Shown here one piece after another: positions 34,374 to 42,796 of a DNA stretch of 64,000 nt. The first letter of the stretch is position 1; each line of letters opens with the position of its first letter. A model generated the notes under the pieces. That model was not told the DNA's origin, made no database searches, and saw nothing but the letters and a program-made list of their open reading frames with translations. A program made the position numbers and the translations under genes. Source of the stretch: JAEXNA01 sp037968995 (GTDB taxonomy: Bacteria; Vulcanimicrobiota; Xenobia; Xenobiales; JADMJV01); NCBI GenBank assembly GCA_037968995.1, contig JBBKWP010000266.1, forward strand, positions 4,650-68,649, in the 5' to 3' direction.

Positions 34374-35233
34374 ACGTCGTCTTCCTTTTTGAGGTAGGTT
34401 CTCACGTCCCAAAGATAAGGGAAGCATTTCCGTCCCGTGGTGCTGCGCAGATATCCTACCCCTTGAGATCCTCCCGTGCCGCGCTTGAACCCGATGCTTC
34501 GTTCCACGACTCGAACATGGTGTTCACGCCAGAGATCCAGCTGCAGGTCGAATTCGACACAGGTTTCACTGAACAGGTAGAGTGGAAGGTTGTTGTCGGG
34601 ATTTTGGTAGATTTCGATCAGCGCCGCCATCACCTGACGCTTCCCTTCGCCTTCGGTCTCGGCCAGTTCATCGATCTCGCGAACAGCATCCAGCGGTAGA
34701 TGCTCGGGAAGTTCGTAGCCCAATTCGCGCAGCAGTTCAAAGTAGGTCTCGTTAAGGGAAGGCTCATCGAATCTTTTTTGCAGGCGCTCGGCAAGGTGCG
34801 GCTGAGTGGCGAAGGATTTGATGAACTTGGGATTCTTCAGCCCAGCCATGAATTCGATCTCTCGGAACTGAACGGACTGGAATCCGCTGGCCGGATTGAG
34901 CTTGTGGCGAAACTGTAGGAACTCGGCAGGCGTCATAGTCTCCAGGATATGTATCTGTGAAACTAAGAGCTTCATGATCGCCAAGACTCGCTTCATGGAG
35001 TGGTCGGCCCGCAGGATTTTGCCCGCCTTCATGCTCTCTCGGGTCTTGTCCATCTCGTGCAAGATCAGCTTGAACCAGAGTTCGTAGGCTTGGTGAATGA
35101 TGATGAACAGCAACTCGTCGTGGTGCGGTGGGTTCGAGCTGAGAACTTGAAGGTCCAAGAGTTCCGGAACTTTCAGATACTCGCCGTAGGTGAGTCCTTC
35201 TTCGGAACGTGGAACTTGCGGTGTGTTTTCCAT
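34367..35233 (-). CDS. kynA: Tryptophan 2,3-dioxygenase
   Basis: A 288-residue heme enzyme that opens the tryptophan indole ring to give N-formylkynurenine. The start at 35233 (MENTPQVPRSEEGLTYGEYL) is preferred over 35275. Signature segments are HHDELLFIIIHQAYELWFKL, NPASGFQSVQFREIEF, and the C-terminal LWREHHVRVVERSIGFKRGTGGSQG, where the heme-ligand histidine and substrate loop lie. First gene of a two-gene tryptophan-breakdown operon with kynureninase, divergent from tlyA. Confidence 0.95.
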   Translation of the reverse strand: MENTPQVPRSEEGLTYGEYLKVPELLDLQVLSSNPPHHDELLFIIIHQAYELWFKLILHEMDKTRESMKAGKILRADHSMKRVLAIMKLLVSQIHILETMTPAEFLQFRHKLNPASGFQSVQFREIEFMAGLKNPKFIKSFATQPHLAERLQKRFDEPSLNETYFELLRELGYELPEHLPLDAVREIDELAETEGEGKRQVMAALIEIYQNPDNNLPLYLFSETCVEFDLQLDLWREHHVRVVERSIGFKRGTGGSQGVGYLRSTTGRKCFPYLWDVRTYLKKEDDVW

Positions 35234-35320
35234 ACCACAGAGTTTAGGGTGAAATTGTGGAAACCTTCGCCCCAAAGAGATATACTTCCAATGTTTTGGC
35301 CCGTAGGGAAGGAGAGATGG

Positions 35321-36160
35321 ATGTCCACACGCCCGAAGGCGACCCCAAAAGTCCGCATCGACAAAGAGTTGGTGGAGCGCTGTCTCGTTGAAAGCCGAGA
35401 GCGAGCTCAGCTTTTGGTTATGGCCGGGAAAGTCTTCGCCAACGGCAATCGGGTCGTCAAGCCCGCTCAGTTGGTCACCGCCAGCACTCTGCTCGAAGTA
35501 CGGGGTGAAGACTGCCCTTTCGTGTCCCGAGGGGGATGGAAGCTAGAAGCGGCTCTCGACGCCTTTGCCATCGACCTCCAGGGGGATCACTGTCTAGACC
35601 TTGGCGCCAGCACCGGAGGATTCACGGATCTCATGCTGCAGCGTGGTGCCGCCAGCGTGACCGCCGTGGATGTTGGAAAGGGGCAGCTTCATTGGAAACT
35701 GCGTACGGATTCCAGGGTCACTGTTCGAGAAAAGACTAACGCCCGTTATCTCAAGCCTGAGGACTTCGACCATCAGTTTTCGTTTCTCTGCGGCGATCTG
35801 TCCTTCATCGGACTGAACTTGATTTTGCCGGCGGCTTTTCCGTTGGCTGCCGGAAAGTGTGAAGCCGTCTTCTTGATCAAGCCCCAATTCGAGGCGGGTC
35901 GCAGTCAGGTCGGTCGAAAGGGCGTGGTCCGAGACCCGGAAGTTCATCGAGAGGTACTTCTGCGTTTGCTCGGGCAAACTTTCTCGTCCGACGGTTTCGT
36001 GCCAACGGGAGTGATTTCAAGTCCTATCAAGGGACCTGCGGGGAACATCGAGTATCTAGTAAGATTCCAGCGCCTTGCTCAGATCACGGAAGAGTTTCGA
36101 CTTGAAGAGAGCGTGGAAGGTGCATTAGAGAGAGTGAAGAGGGAGTGGCAGAGTGAATAG
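35321..36160 (+). CDS. tlyA: TlyA-family rRNA 2'-O-methyltransferase
   Basis: A 279-residue protein; the ATG at 35321 follows GGAAGGAGAG. Residues 10-65 are an S4 RNA-binding domain (RIDKELVERCLVESRERAQLLVMAGKVFANG). From 78 a Rossmann methyltransferase follows with SRGGWKLEAAL, LDLGASTGGFTD and FLIKPQFEAGR, the FtsJ-like core. TlyA methylates 16S and sometimes 23S rRNA and its presence confers sensitivity to capreomycin. It is coupled to the MCE gene by an 8-bp overlap; that arrangement with lipid transport genes is unexpected. Confidence 0.93.
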   Translation: MSTRPKATPKVRIDKELVERCLVESRERAQLLVMAGKVFANGNRVVKPAQLVTASTLLEVRGEDCPFVSRGGWKLEAALDAFAIDLQGDHCLDLGASTGGFTDLMLQRGAASVTAVDVGKGQLHWKLRTDSRVTVREKTNARYLKPEDFDHQFSFLCGDLSFIGLNLILPAAFPLAAGKCEAVFLIKPQFEAGRSQVGRKGVVRDPEVHREVLLRLLGQTFSSDGFVPTGVISSPIKGPAGNIEYLVRFQRLAQITEEFRLEESVEGALERVKREWQSE

Positions 36161-37322
36161 AGACGCAAAAATCGGCCTCTTCACCATCATGATCGCTATA
36201 CTTCTGGTCCTTTTGAACAATCTGAGAACCTCGCGCGTGGTCACTTTCGGACAGAGCGAACTTGGACTGATCTTTACTCAGGTTCACGGCCTTCGGGCCG
36301 GAGACATCGTGACCATCGGAGGCGCGCCCTCTGGCAAGGTGGTGGAGATCAACTTCGCCTCCCAGGCGATACAAGAGAGCTTACTCCCGGTCACTGGGGG
36401 AGTGACGATTGTAAGAGTCTTGGTCGCCTTCGATAGCAGTCGTAAGATTCCGAGGGAGTCGACGTATTCCGTTCAGACCGACCTTTACGGGCGTCGTTGG
36501 ATCGAGATCAAAGTGTCGCCAAGCAAGGAAGAGATCGGGGACGACGAGATCTTTTTCGCTGAAGAGTCGGCCATTCAAACCGATCAACTGGGGTCTACCC
36601 TGCTGGCCCTCACAACTTTGACCGAAGAAACCGAGCAACTGCGCGATATCCTGGCCGACCCAGACTTTCGCTTACGGACCAAAGACGCCGCGTCGAACCT
36701 TCGGTTTTACAGTCGCGAACTGATGGCCGCCAGCCACAAAGCGCCCGAGTTGCTAAAGTCTATGGAAGAGAGTTTGGACAAACAGGACGCGGCCCTGACC
36801 GCGCAACTTCGTAATTTCGATGACAAAACCAAGGACGTTCGCCAACGGATGACCGAGATGTCTCCCCAGATCAGCGAGAATCTTAAGGGTTGGACCGAGC
36901 GAATGGAGCGCCAAGGCGACCGCCTTTCGACCACCTTGCAGATGGCTATAGAGCGGTCCCAGGAATACGAGGACCTCATCGATCGCGCGATGGCCCAGGG
37001 TCTCGACCCTAAAGCTGTCCAAGCGCTCATCGTACAAACCAAGAAATGGGCTCGCAAACTCGAAGAGTATCGTTATCTCACCGAGGATCTTCACGCACTG
37101 ACCAGCGACCCTACCGTGCGCGCCGACCTCAAGGACGCTATCGCCAAATTCAAGGTGAAAAGCGAGGAGGTCAACGCTCGGGTGGAGAGACTTGAGAAGT
37201 TGATAGACTCCAACCCTCTGCCTGCCATCCTGGGGATACCGAAACCCGAAGCGACTCCCGCAAAAGCAAAGAAAGGCGAGGCCGAAGTCGAGCCCGATAA
37301 AAGCGGAGAGCCTACTCTCTAG
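36153..37322 (+). CDS. MlaD-like MCE-domain protein
   Basis: A 389-residue protein starting with GTG at 36153. A single N-terminal helix (about 8-25) anchors it in the inner membrane. An MCE/MlaD domain follows (about 30-120: VHGLRAGDIVTIGGAPSGKVVEI, then DLYGRRWIEIKVSP). The rest (130-340) is a long helical, coiled-coil needle-like part, with a charged disordered tail. MCE proteins form hexameric tunnels that carry phospholipids or hydrophobic compounds between membranes in diderm bacteria. The usual MlaE permease and MlaF ATPase are not adjacent; an RND exporter is, sharing one base with its stop. Confidence 0.85.
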   Translation: MNRDAKIGLFTIMIAILLVLLNNLRTSRVVTFGQSELGLIFTQVHGLRAGDIVTIGGAPSGKVVEINFASQAIQESLLPVTGGVTIVRVLVAFDSSRKIPRESTYSVQTDLYGRRWIEIKVSPSKEEIGDDEIFFAEESAIQTDQLGSTLLALTTLTEETEQLRDILADPDFRLRTKDAASNLRFYSRELMAASHKAPELLKSMEESLDKQDAALTAQLRNFDDKTKDVRQRMTEMSPQISENLKGWTERMERQGDRLSTTLQMAIERSQEYEDLIDRAMAQGLDPKAVQALIVQTKKWARKLEEYRYLTEDLHALTSDPTVRADLKDAIAKFKVKSEEVNARVERLEKLIDSNPLPAILGIPKPEATPAKAKKGEAEVEPDKSGEPTL

Positions 37323-40099
37323 TGAAAAAGCTCACCTCCTTAGAAAGGATGATGCTGAAAGCGTCGCGCCTCGCGCGCCGTCATTCCAGTGTGGTGCTGG
37401 TTCTTTCGCTTTTCTTTTTCTTCTTAAGCCTGGGGTATGCAGCGGTTTATCTGGAATTCCAGACCGATCGCGATGATCTGATATCTTCTAAGGATGAACT
37501 CTACGATATCCAAGAGAGGTTCTTAAAGGAGTTCCCCGCCGCCGATGACATCGTGGTGATGGTAGAAGGGAGCGACGCCAAGACGCGCGAGGCCTTTGTG
37601 GATCTCGGGGCACAACTTTTCCGAGACCATCCTGAAGCTTTTCAGGGAGTTTTTCCCAAAGTTGAACTCCCGTTTCTGCAGAGTCGAGCGCTGTTGTTTC
37701 TCTCGGAGTCGGAGCTTAAGACACTCGTTCATGAAGTCAAAGAGGCTCGACCGTTTCTCGTCTCGTTGAGTTCCCCCGAAGGTTTGCCAAATCTGCTTCA
37801 AAATTTCGACTCCAATGTTGCTGGGAGCGGTCAAGACAAACTCGTCTCCATGCTGCCTTTTTTGAGCGAGATTTTTGGCGAGCTTCGCCGGGCGGTGGTA
37901 TCCCGTGGGCGTGCGGACTATCATTCTCCGTGGGGCGGTCTACTCTTTGGGGACACCAGTCCAGAGCTTGCCGATGCCAGTCAGAGCGGGATGCAGGACA
38001 CCAGCTTTTACCACACCACGGGTGAAGGGAAAGTTCACCTTCTCCTGTTTCGTTTAGTGAATCGGGATGCCAAGACGATCAACTTGCTTCGCAAAACTGT
38101 CGATAAGGCGCAGCGAGCCTTCCCGGAGTTGCGGGTCGGGGTCACTGGGGAACCGCTCCTGGAGTACGACGAGATGGTGAGTTCGGAAAGCGATTCCCAC
38201 CGTTCCGGGGCTCTGTCTTTACTCTTGGTCAGTATCCTGTTCGCCATAACCTTTCGTGAGGTCGGTCGACCGGTCGCCATTATTGGTGCGTTCGTCCTAG
38301 GAGCGGGCTGGACCATAGGCTTCACAACCTTGGTGATCGGACACCTGAACCTCCTCACGGTCTCCTTTTTCACCATCCTAGTGGGCTCCGGAGTAGACTT
38401 TGGTACTCACATTATGCTCAGGTACGAAGAAGAGTTCATGAAGTACGGCGAGACCGAACGAGCTATCGACGAGGCCCTAGTGGGTACCGGGGCCGACATC
38501 GCCGTCAGCGCCTTCTCCACGGCGGTGGCCTTTTGGGCTGTGGGGTTCGCAGATTTCAAAGGGGTCTCCGAACTCGGTATCATCGCCGGTTTTGGTATCC
38601 TTTTGTGTTTGGTGTCCACGGTGCTCGCCCTACCGGCTTTCATTGTCAAGCTTGACAGGAACCGCAAGCCGGTGAGCGGCCAACCGATGGCACTCGGAAG
38701 TCGTATCTTGATGGCTCGGGCTGAAGAAACGATCCTAAAACGTGCGCCTTGGACTCTGGCTATTCTGGCGATTGCACTCTGTTTTGCCGCTCCCGTAATC
38801 GCGCGCGTGGGATTTGACTACAATCTTTTGCGTTTGCAAGACCAGCGCTTAGAGTCGGTGCAAACCGAAATGGCCTTGATTGAGAAAGGCGGCAACACCG
38901 TCTTGTTCTCCGTGGCTTTGGCCGACAGCCTTGAGCAGGCCAAGGAGCTGAAAAAGACGTTTGAAGGTTTGTCGACGGTTTCGCACGTCGACACCATCAG
39001 CGACCTCTTCCCGAGTGTCAGTCCGCAGAAGTTGGCTTCACTGCACGATCTGCACGATCTGGTCGCCGACATCTCCATTCCCGACCCTAAAAGCGTGAAA
39101 GAAGGCGCCGTCGGTGGCGCCGAACTGCAGCGCCTGGGCGACGGTTTTTTGGAGTTGGAGCGATTTTTTCACTCTCAACGTGATGGGTTGCTGCAGCATC
39201 ATTCTCAGAGCGTCCGTACTGATACCAAAAAGTTCGAAGGCGAGATGGCCCAGCTTTTCGCGGAATTGTCCGATCTCGGCCCTGGGCCTATCGAAGATGG
39301 TCTCACTTCGTTCGAGGGGAACTTCTTCAAAGATCTAGCCGTGATGGTGGACTTTCTGAAGGCTCAGGACCCGGATTCGAAGATGGATCTGGCCAGTCTG
39401 CCCGACAACCTTCGTTCACGTTCGATCGGTACGACCAGGAAAATCGTTCTTCGTATCTACCCTAAAGAAAACATTTGGGAGAGAGAGGCTCTCAACGCCT
39501 TCGTTGACCAGGTAAGGGGATCCGATCCCTCGTCCATTGGCGCACCGGTGATGATTCGCCACCACACGGATCTCCTTAAGGCTGCCTTTGAAGACGCCGG
39601 CGTGTACGCATTACTCGCGGTCACTGTGATTCTGCTGCTCTATTTCCGCTCTATAAAGTGGACCTTGCTCGCGATGGTGCCCCTAGGACTCGGCGTCCTT
39701 TTCATGCTCTTCGCCATGGGGCATTACGGTATTTCATTCAACCTGGCCAACTTCATGGGCCTTCCGCTGCTACTCGGAATCGGGCTAGATTATGGAATTC
39801 ACGTGCTCCATCGAGCCCAAGAGGAGAAGCGTGTCAACATGTTCGATCACTCTACGGGGCCTGCGACCATGCTCTCCGGTTTCACCACCATCGCCGGCTT
39901 TGGCACCTTGGCGCTGGGGGGGCACCAAGGCGTGGCGAGTCTCGGATTCATGCTGGCCGCGGGTGTCGCTGGAATCATGGTCTCAGCGCTGCTCATCTTG
40001 CCCGCCCTTCTGCGGGTTTGGTCGCCGTTTCAAGCGATCGTGGCCAAAGGTGAAGAATTAGAACCCGCAGCGCGGGCCGAAGAAGACTTCACAGCCTAG
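37322..40099 (+). CDS. RND/MMPL-family lipid exporter (HpnN-like)
   Basis: A 925-residue membrane protein with a GTG start. A first helix at about 20-42 is followed by an extracytoplasmic domain, then a block of five helices (290-450, with GAGWTIGFTTLVIGHLNLLT and VGSGVDFGTHIMLRYEEE). This layout repeats in the second half (helix near 480, helices 755-915, with LPLLLGIGLDYGIHVLHRAQEEK). The GVDFGTH and GLDYGIH repeats carry the proton-relay aspartates of the MMPL/RND family. HpnN relatives move hopanoids to the outer membrane. Coupled to the MCE gene, it probably works with it in lipid traffic across the envelope. Confidence 0.9.
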   Translation: MKKLTSLERMMLKASRLARRHSSVVLVLSLFFFFLSLGYAAVYLEFQTDRDDLISSKDELYDIQERFLKEFPAADDIVVMVEGSDAKTREAFVDLGAQLFRDHPEAFQGVFPKVELPFLQSRALLFLSESELKTLVHEVKEARPFLVSLSSPEGLPNLLQNFDSNVAGSGQDKLVSMLPFLSEIFGELRRAVVSRGRADYHSPWGGLLFGDTSPELADASQSGMQDTSFYHTTGEGKVHLLLFRLVNRDAKTINLLRKTVDKAQRAFPELRVGVTGEPLLEYDEMVSSESDSHRSGALSLLLVSILFAITFREVGRPVAIIGAFVLGAGWTIGFTTLVIGHLNLLTVSFFTILVGSGVDFGTHIMLRYEEEFMKYGETERAIDEALVGTGADIAVSAFSTAVAFWAVGFADFKGVSELGIIAGFGILLCLVSTVLALPAFIVKLDRNRKPVSGQPMALGSRILMARAEETILKRAPWTLAILAIALCFAAPVIARVGFDYNLLRLQDQRLESVQTEMALIEKGGNTVLFSVALADSLEQAKELKKTFEGLSTVSHVDTISDLFPSVSPQKLASLHDLHDLVADISIPDPKSVKEGAVGGAELQRLGDGFLELERFFHSQRDGLLQHHSQSVRTDTKKFEGEMAQLFAELSDLGPGPIEDGLTSFEGNFFKDLAVMVDFLKAQDPDSKMDLASLPDNLRSRSIGTTRKIVLRIYPKENIWEREALNAFVDQVRGSDPSSIGAPVMIRHHTDLLKAAFEDAGVYALLAVTVILLLYFRSIKWTLLAMVPLGLGVLFMLFAMGHYGISFNLANFMGLPLLLGIGLDYGIHVLHRAQEEKRVNMFDHSTGPATMLSGFTTIAGFGTLALGGHQGVASLGFMLAAGVAGIMVSALLILPALLRVWSPFQAIVAKGEELEPAARAEEDFTA

Positions 40100-40159
40100 T
40101 GCTCTGTTAAGTTCAAGATAAATTTCGCTCCAGGGGCCAGGAAATGCGCCGGGCTAGAC

Positions 40160-41374
40160 TTAGCGACCGGGCGTGTAATATGGCAACAGATCGTGGACCC
40201 GAAACAGCGAGTCAAGAACTTCCGTTCCGAAAGCCTCTTCGGCCTGCTCATTGAGATGTGCCAGCGCTTCATTTTGCGACATGGCGGGGTCGTAACTGCG
40301 ATGGGTGACCAGGTGGTCGTAGTAGTCGGCTAGACCCACAAGTTGCGCCGCCAGCGGAATCTGAGTTTCGCTCAGGCCGTGCGGGAAGCCGTTTCCGTCC
40401 CAACGCTCGTGATGATGGAGAATGACCAGGCGCACCGGCCACCTACTCGGGACCATGCTGGACGGTAGCGCTTCAGCGCCGTCTTCCGGATGACTCATCA
40501 GAAGTTCAACGTCGTCCTCTGACACTTCGGCGTCGGCCTGGTCAAAGATGTCGTCGGGAAGACTCACTTTGCCAAGATCGTGAAGTAGAGCGCCCAATCG
40601 GACGGTCTTGAGGTCGTCCGCAGGCAGTTCGAGATCCCGCGCCATGCAGCGCGCCACGTCGGCCACTCTCAGGCTGTGCTGGTATAACTCATCGCTGTAC
40701 CCGGTCAGCATGCGCAAGACGACTTGGAGAAACTGTCGCTCGGACAGGCTGAGGCTGGGGTCCTCGAGTTCCCCCCCGTACTCAACTAAAAGTTGTGCTA
40801 TGTCTTTCAGGTCGCTGCTCACAGCCCGAGCAAGAGCGGTGAGACCAAAGAAGTCGCCTCGGTTGACCATCGCTCCGTTGACCAACAGGAAGGCCACGAT
40901 TTCGTGGTTTCGCGCTTCCACAGCGATGTGAAGCGGTGTACGGCCATCGATATCCGGCTTGTTGAAGTCCGCTCCGGCGAGGGCAAGGGCCTCCACGAGG
41001 CTTTTGAACCCCTTCTCCACGGCCGCGTGGAAGGGAGTCTGTCCGAAGCGATTCTCGGTGTTCGGGCGGGCGCCGTTGGCGAGATGGCGTTTCACTTCCA
41101 AAAGATCGTCGGTGAGCACCGCGTGATGCAGTCGAGTCAGGCCCAACCCATCGGTTCCTAAGGTGGACAGTCGAAGAACCACGATGAGTTCTGAAGTGTA
41201 GGTCTCCAGTAGAGTATGAAAGTCGGGAGTGACCAGATTCGCCGGACCTTCGACGAGGAATCGGTCGCCTTCGATGGTGAGCCGAACCTTGGTCTTCTCA
41301 AGGTCCTCGATCACATCGAGGAATCGGCCATTCTCGGCTAGATTTCGCCACTTCGCTATCAGGGGAGCACTCAT
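40160..41374 (-). CDS. TubC_N-like/ankyrin/HD-GYP fusion protein
   Basis: A 404-residue cytosolic protein with three parts. Residues about 18-68 resemble the TubC_N docking domain of hybrid NRPS/PKS megasynthases (VRLTIEGDRFLVEGPANLVTPD, a later helix ending ELIVVLR). Residues 78-200 are four ankyrin repeats (GLTRLHHAVLTDD, GQTPFHAAVEKG, GRTPLHIAVEARN). Residues 228-385 are an HD-GYP phosphodiesterase: LLHDLGK, SHPEDGAE, ILHHHERWDGNGFPHGL, with GFP for GYP. HD-GYP domains degrade cyclic di-GMP. The TubC_N match is my own reading and needs a profile search. The fusion is unusual. Confidence 0.8.
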   Translation of the reverse strand: MSAPLIAKWRNLAENGRFLDVIEDLEKTKVRLTIEGDRFLVEGPANLVTPDFHTLLETYTSELIVVLRLSTLGTDGLGLTRLHHAVLTDDLLEVKRHLANGARPNTENRFGQTPFHAAVEKGFKSLVEALALAGADFNKPDIDGRTPLHIAVEARNHEIVAFLLVNGAMVNRGDFFGLTALARAVSSDLKDIAQLLVEYGGELEDPSLSLSERQFLQVVLRMLTGYSDELYQHSLRVADVARCMARDLELPADDLKTVRLGALLHDLGKVSLPDDIFDQADAEVSEDDVELLMSHPEDGAEALPSSMVPSRWPVRLVILHHHERWDGNGFPHGLSETQIPLAAQLVGLADYYDHLVTHRSYDPAMSQNEALAHLNEQAEEAFGTEVLDSLFRVHDLLPYYTPGR

Positions 41375-41476
41375 CGGCCCAAGGTTTCGAAAGGTTGATG
41401 TTGGCGACCTGCTGTGCGAGGCGCCGAGCGGCAGTTCAACTCTTGTGGAAGCCTCCGGCCAAAGCTTTCGATTGGG

Positions 41477-42676
41477 CTACCTTGCCCCGCTAGCCTCGTC
41501 TAAGGCAGCTAATAGAGGGTTGGCCGCCAGGTTCTTTTGACTCATGAAGTGTGGCAGGTGCTTGGGAAGCTTCAGGTCGCCGGAAGCTAGCATCCGATCG
41601 ACTGTGGGGAGATCGTCGAGGCTGACCTTACCTACGAAGAGTTTACGGAGATCGCCGCCACTTTTTGCGTAGTCGCGGACACCCATCAACCCTTCGAGAT
41701 AGATGTGGTCTTTGAGATAGCCGCCACCTCGATGAACACGCAAGGAGACATCCCAGGCCTGATTCTTAGAGAGGCCTTGCTCACTTAGCATGTCGAAAGT
41801 CTCGCGAAAGTCTTTCCCCTCGGCTACCGATTCCACGGCCAAGACGCGGGCGGCATATTTGCGAAGGACTCCAGAATCTGTCGTGCCAGAGACGATTTCA
41901 GCATAGGCTGCCAGTCCTTCTTCCGTCGCTTCGTAACCAGCCGTGCCAAGGGCGAAAATGGAGTCGGGCTGCTGATAGCCGTTGGCGGCGCGGAGCGCGT
42001 GCACTCCTACTTCGTGAACGGCCAATCGCTCGGCCACAACACTTGCCACGTCTCGTCCGACTGGCACCACCACCTGTTTATTGGCCGGATCCACGTGGGT
42101 GCTGCCCCCGTTCGACTCGGTCAGTTTCCAATCATCGAGACCGTAGGAGGCGAGCTCATCGGAGAGTCGACGGCCCAACGATACTCTCTCGCCATCGGGT
42201 GCCTTGGCTGGGACCGGCAAAATTTCCAGGAGCTTCTGGGCTTGAGCCACCAGTCGCAAGGACGGCCTGCCGTAGACGGCCTGGGTGGCGGCCTTGACGA
42301 TAGCAGAATCCCCCGGATGGGCGGCTATCAAGTTTAGCGCTAGAAGTTCGCTTCGCTTTTTGTCTTGCAGTTGACCGAGTGTGCCGTCCTCGAAGACCAA
42401 GCCATCAAGAGCCCGGGCAACTTCGATGTTCGCTTTTTCTGCCGGGGCCGGGTAGGTAAAATCAGGCTCTTCGATCTGACCAGAAAGAAACAGTTTTTTT
42501 TGTTTGGCGGCGTTGGTGGGCTGCACCATTTCTAAAGGTTGAATTACCTGAGCGCCGACTAACAGATCCATGGGCTCCTTGGCTGCTTCAGGGTGCGCCG
42601 AAGGGACTTGCAGCGAGTCTGCATGGATCATCGTCAGAGGTGGTGAAAAGCGGACACTGTCCATTCGTGCTAGCAC
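41477..42676 (-). CDS. DUF1704 (MATCAP-like) tyrosine-carboxypeptidase-family metallopeptidase
   Basis: A 399-residue protein. HEVGVHALRAANGYQ carries an H-E-x3-H zinc motif and TEEGLAAYAEIV the downstream E-E-G-L-A motif, the two hallmarks of DUF1704. Bacterial members are annotated as 'flavohemoglobin expression-modulating QEGLA motif' proteins; the human relative MATCAP removes C-terminal tyrosine from alpha-tubulin. The first about 90 residues have no recognised domain. No signal peptide, so cytosolic; the bacterial substrate is not known. The gene is divergent from an M16 peptidase pair. Confidence 0.8.
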   Translation of the reverse strand: MLARMDSVRFSPPLTMIHADSLQVPSAHPEAAKEPMDLLVGAQVIQPLEMVQPTNAAKQKKLFLSGQIEEPDFTYPAPAEKANIEVARALDGLVFEDGTLGQLQDKKRSELLALNLIAAHPGDSAIVKAATQAVYGRPSLRLVAQAQKLLEILPVPAKAPDGERVSLGRRLSDELASYGLDDWKLTESNGGSTHVDPANKQVVVPVGRDVASVVAERLAVHEVGVHALRAANGYQQPDSIFALGTAGYEATEEGLAAYAEIVSGTTDSGVLRKYAARVLAVESVAEGKDFRETFDMLSEQGLSKNQAWDVSLRVHRGGGYLKDHIYLEGLMGVRDYAKSGGDLRKLFVGKVSLDDLPTVDRMLASGDLKLPKHLPHFMSQKNLAANPLLAALDEASGAR

Positions 42677-42796
42677 TCAACGATTCTATCAGGAATTTTC
42701 CAGGGCTACTAGCCTTCGAAGTTATCTTTTGCTGGCGGGATGCCAACGCTCCCTAGAATCGTAGGTGTTCTCAAGACCCTGCAAGAACTGAGTGCT

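Noticed and set aside
35000..35320. 107-residue N-terminal extension of TlyA
   Set aside because: It runs through the divergent tryptophan dioxygenase gene; the ATG at 35321 has a strong ribosome site and begins the S4 domain normally.
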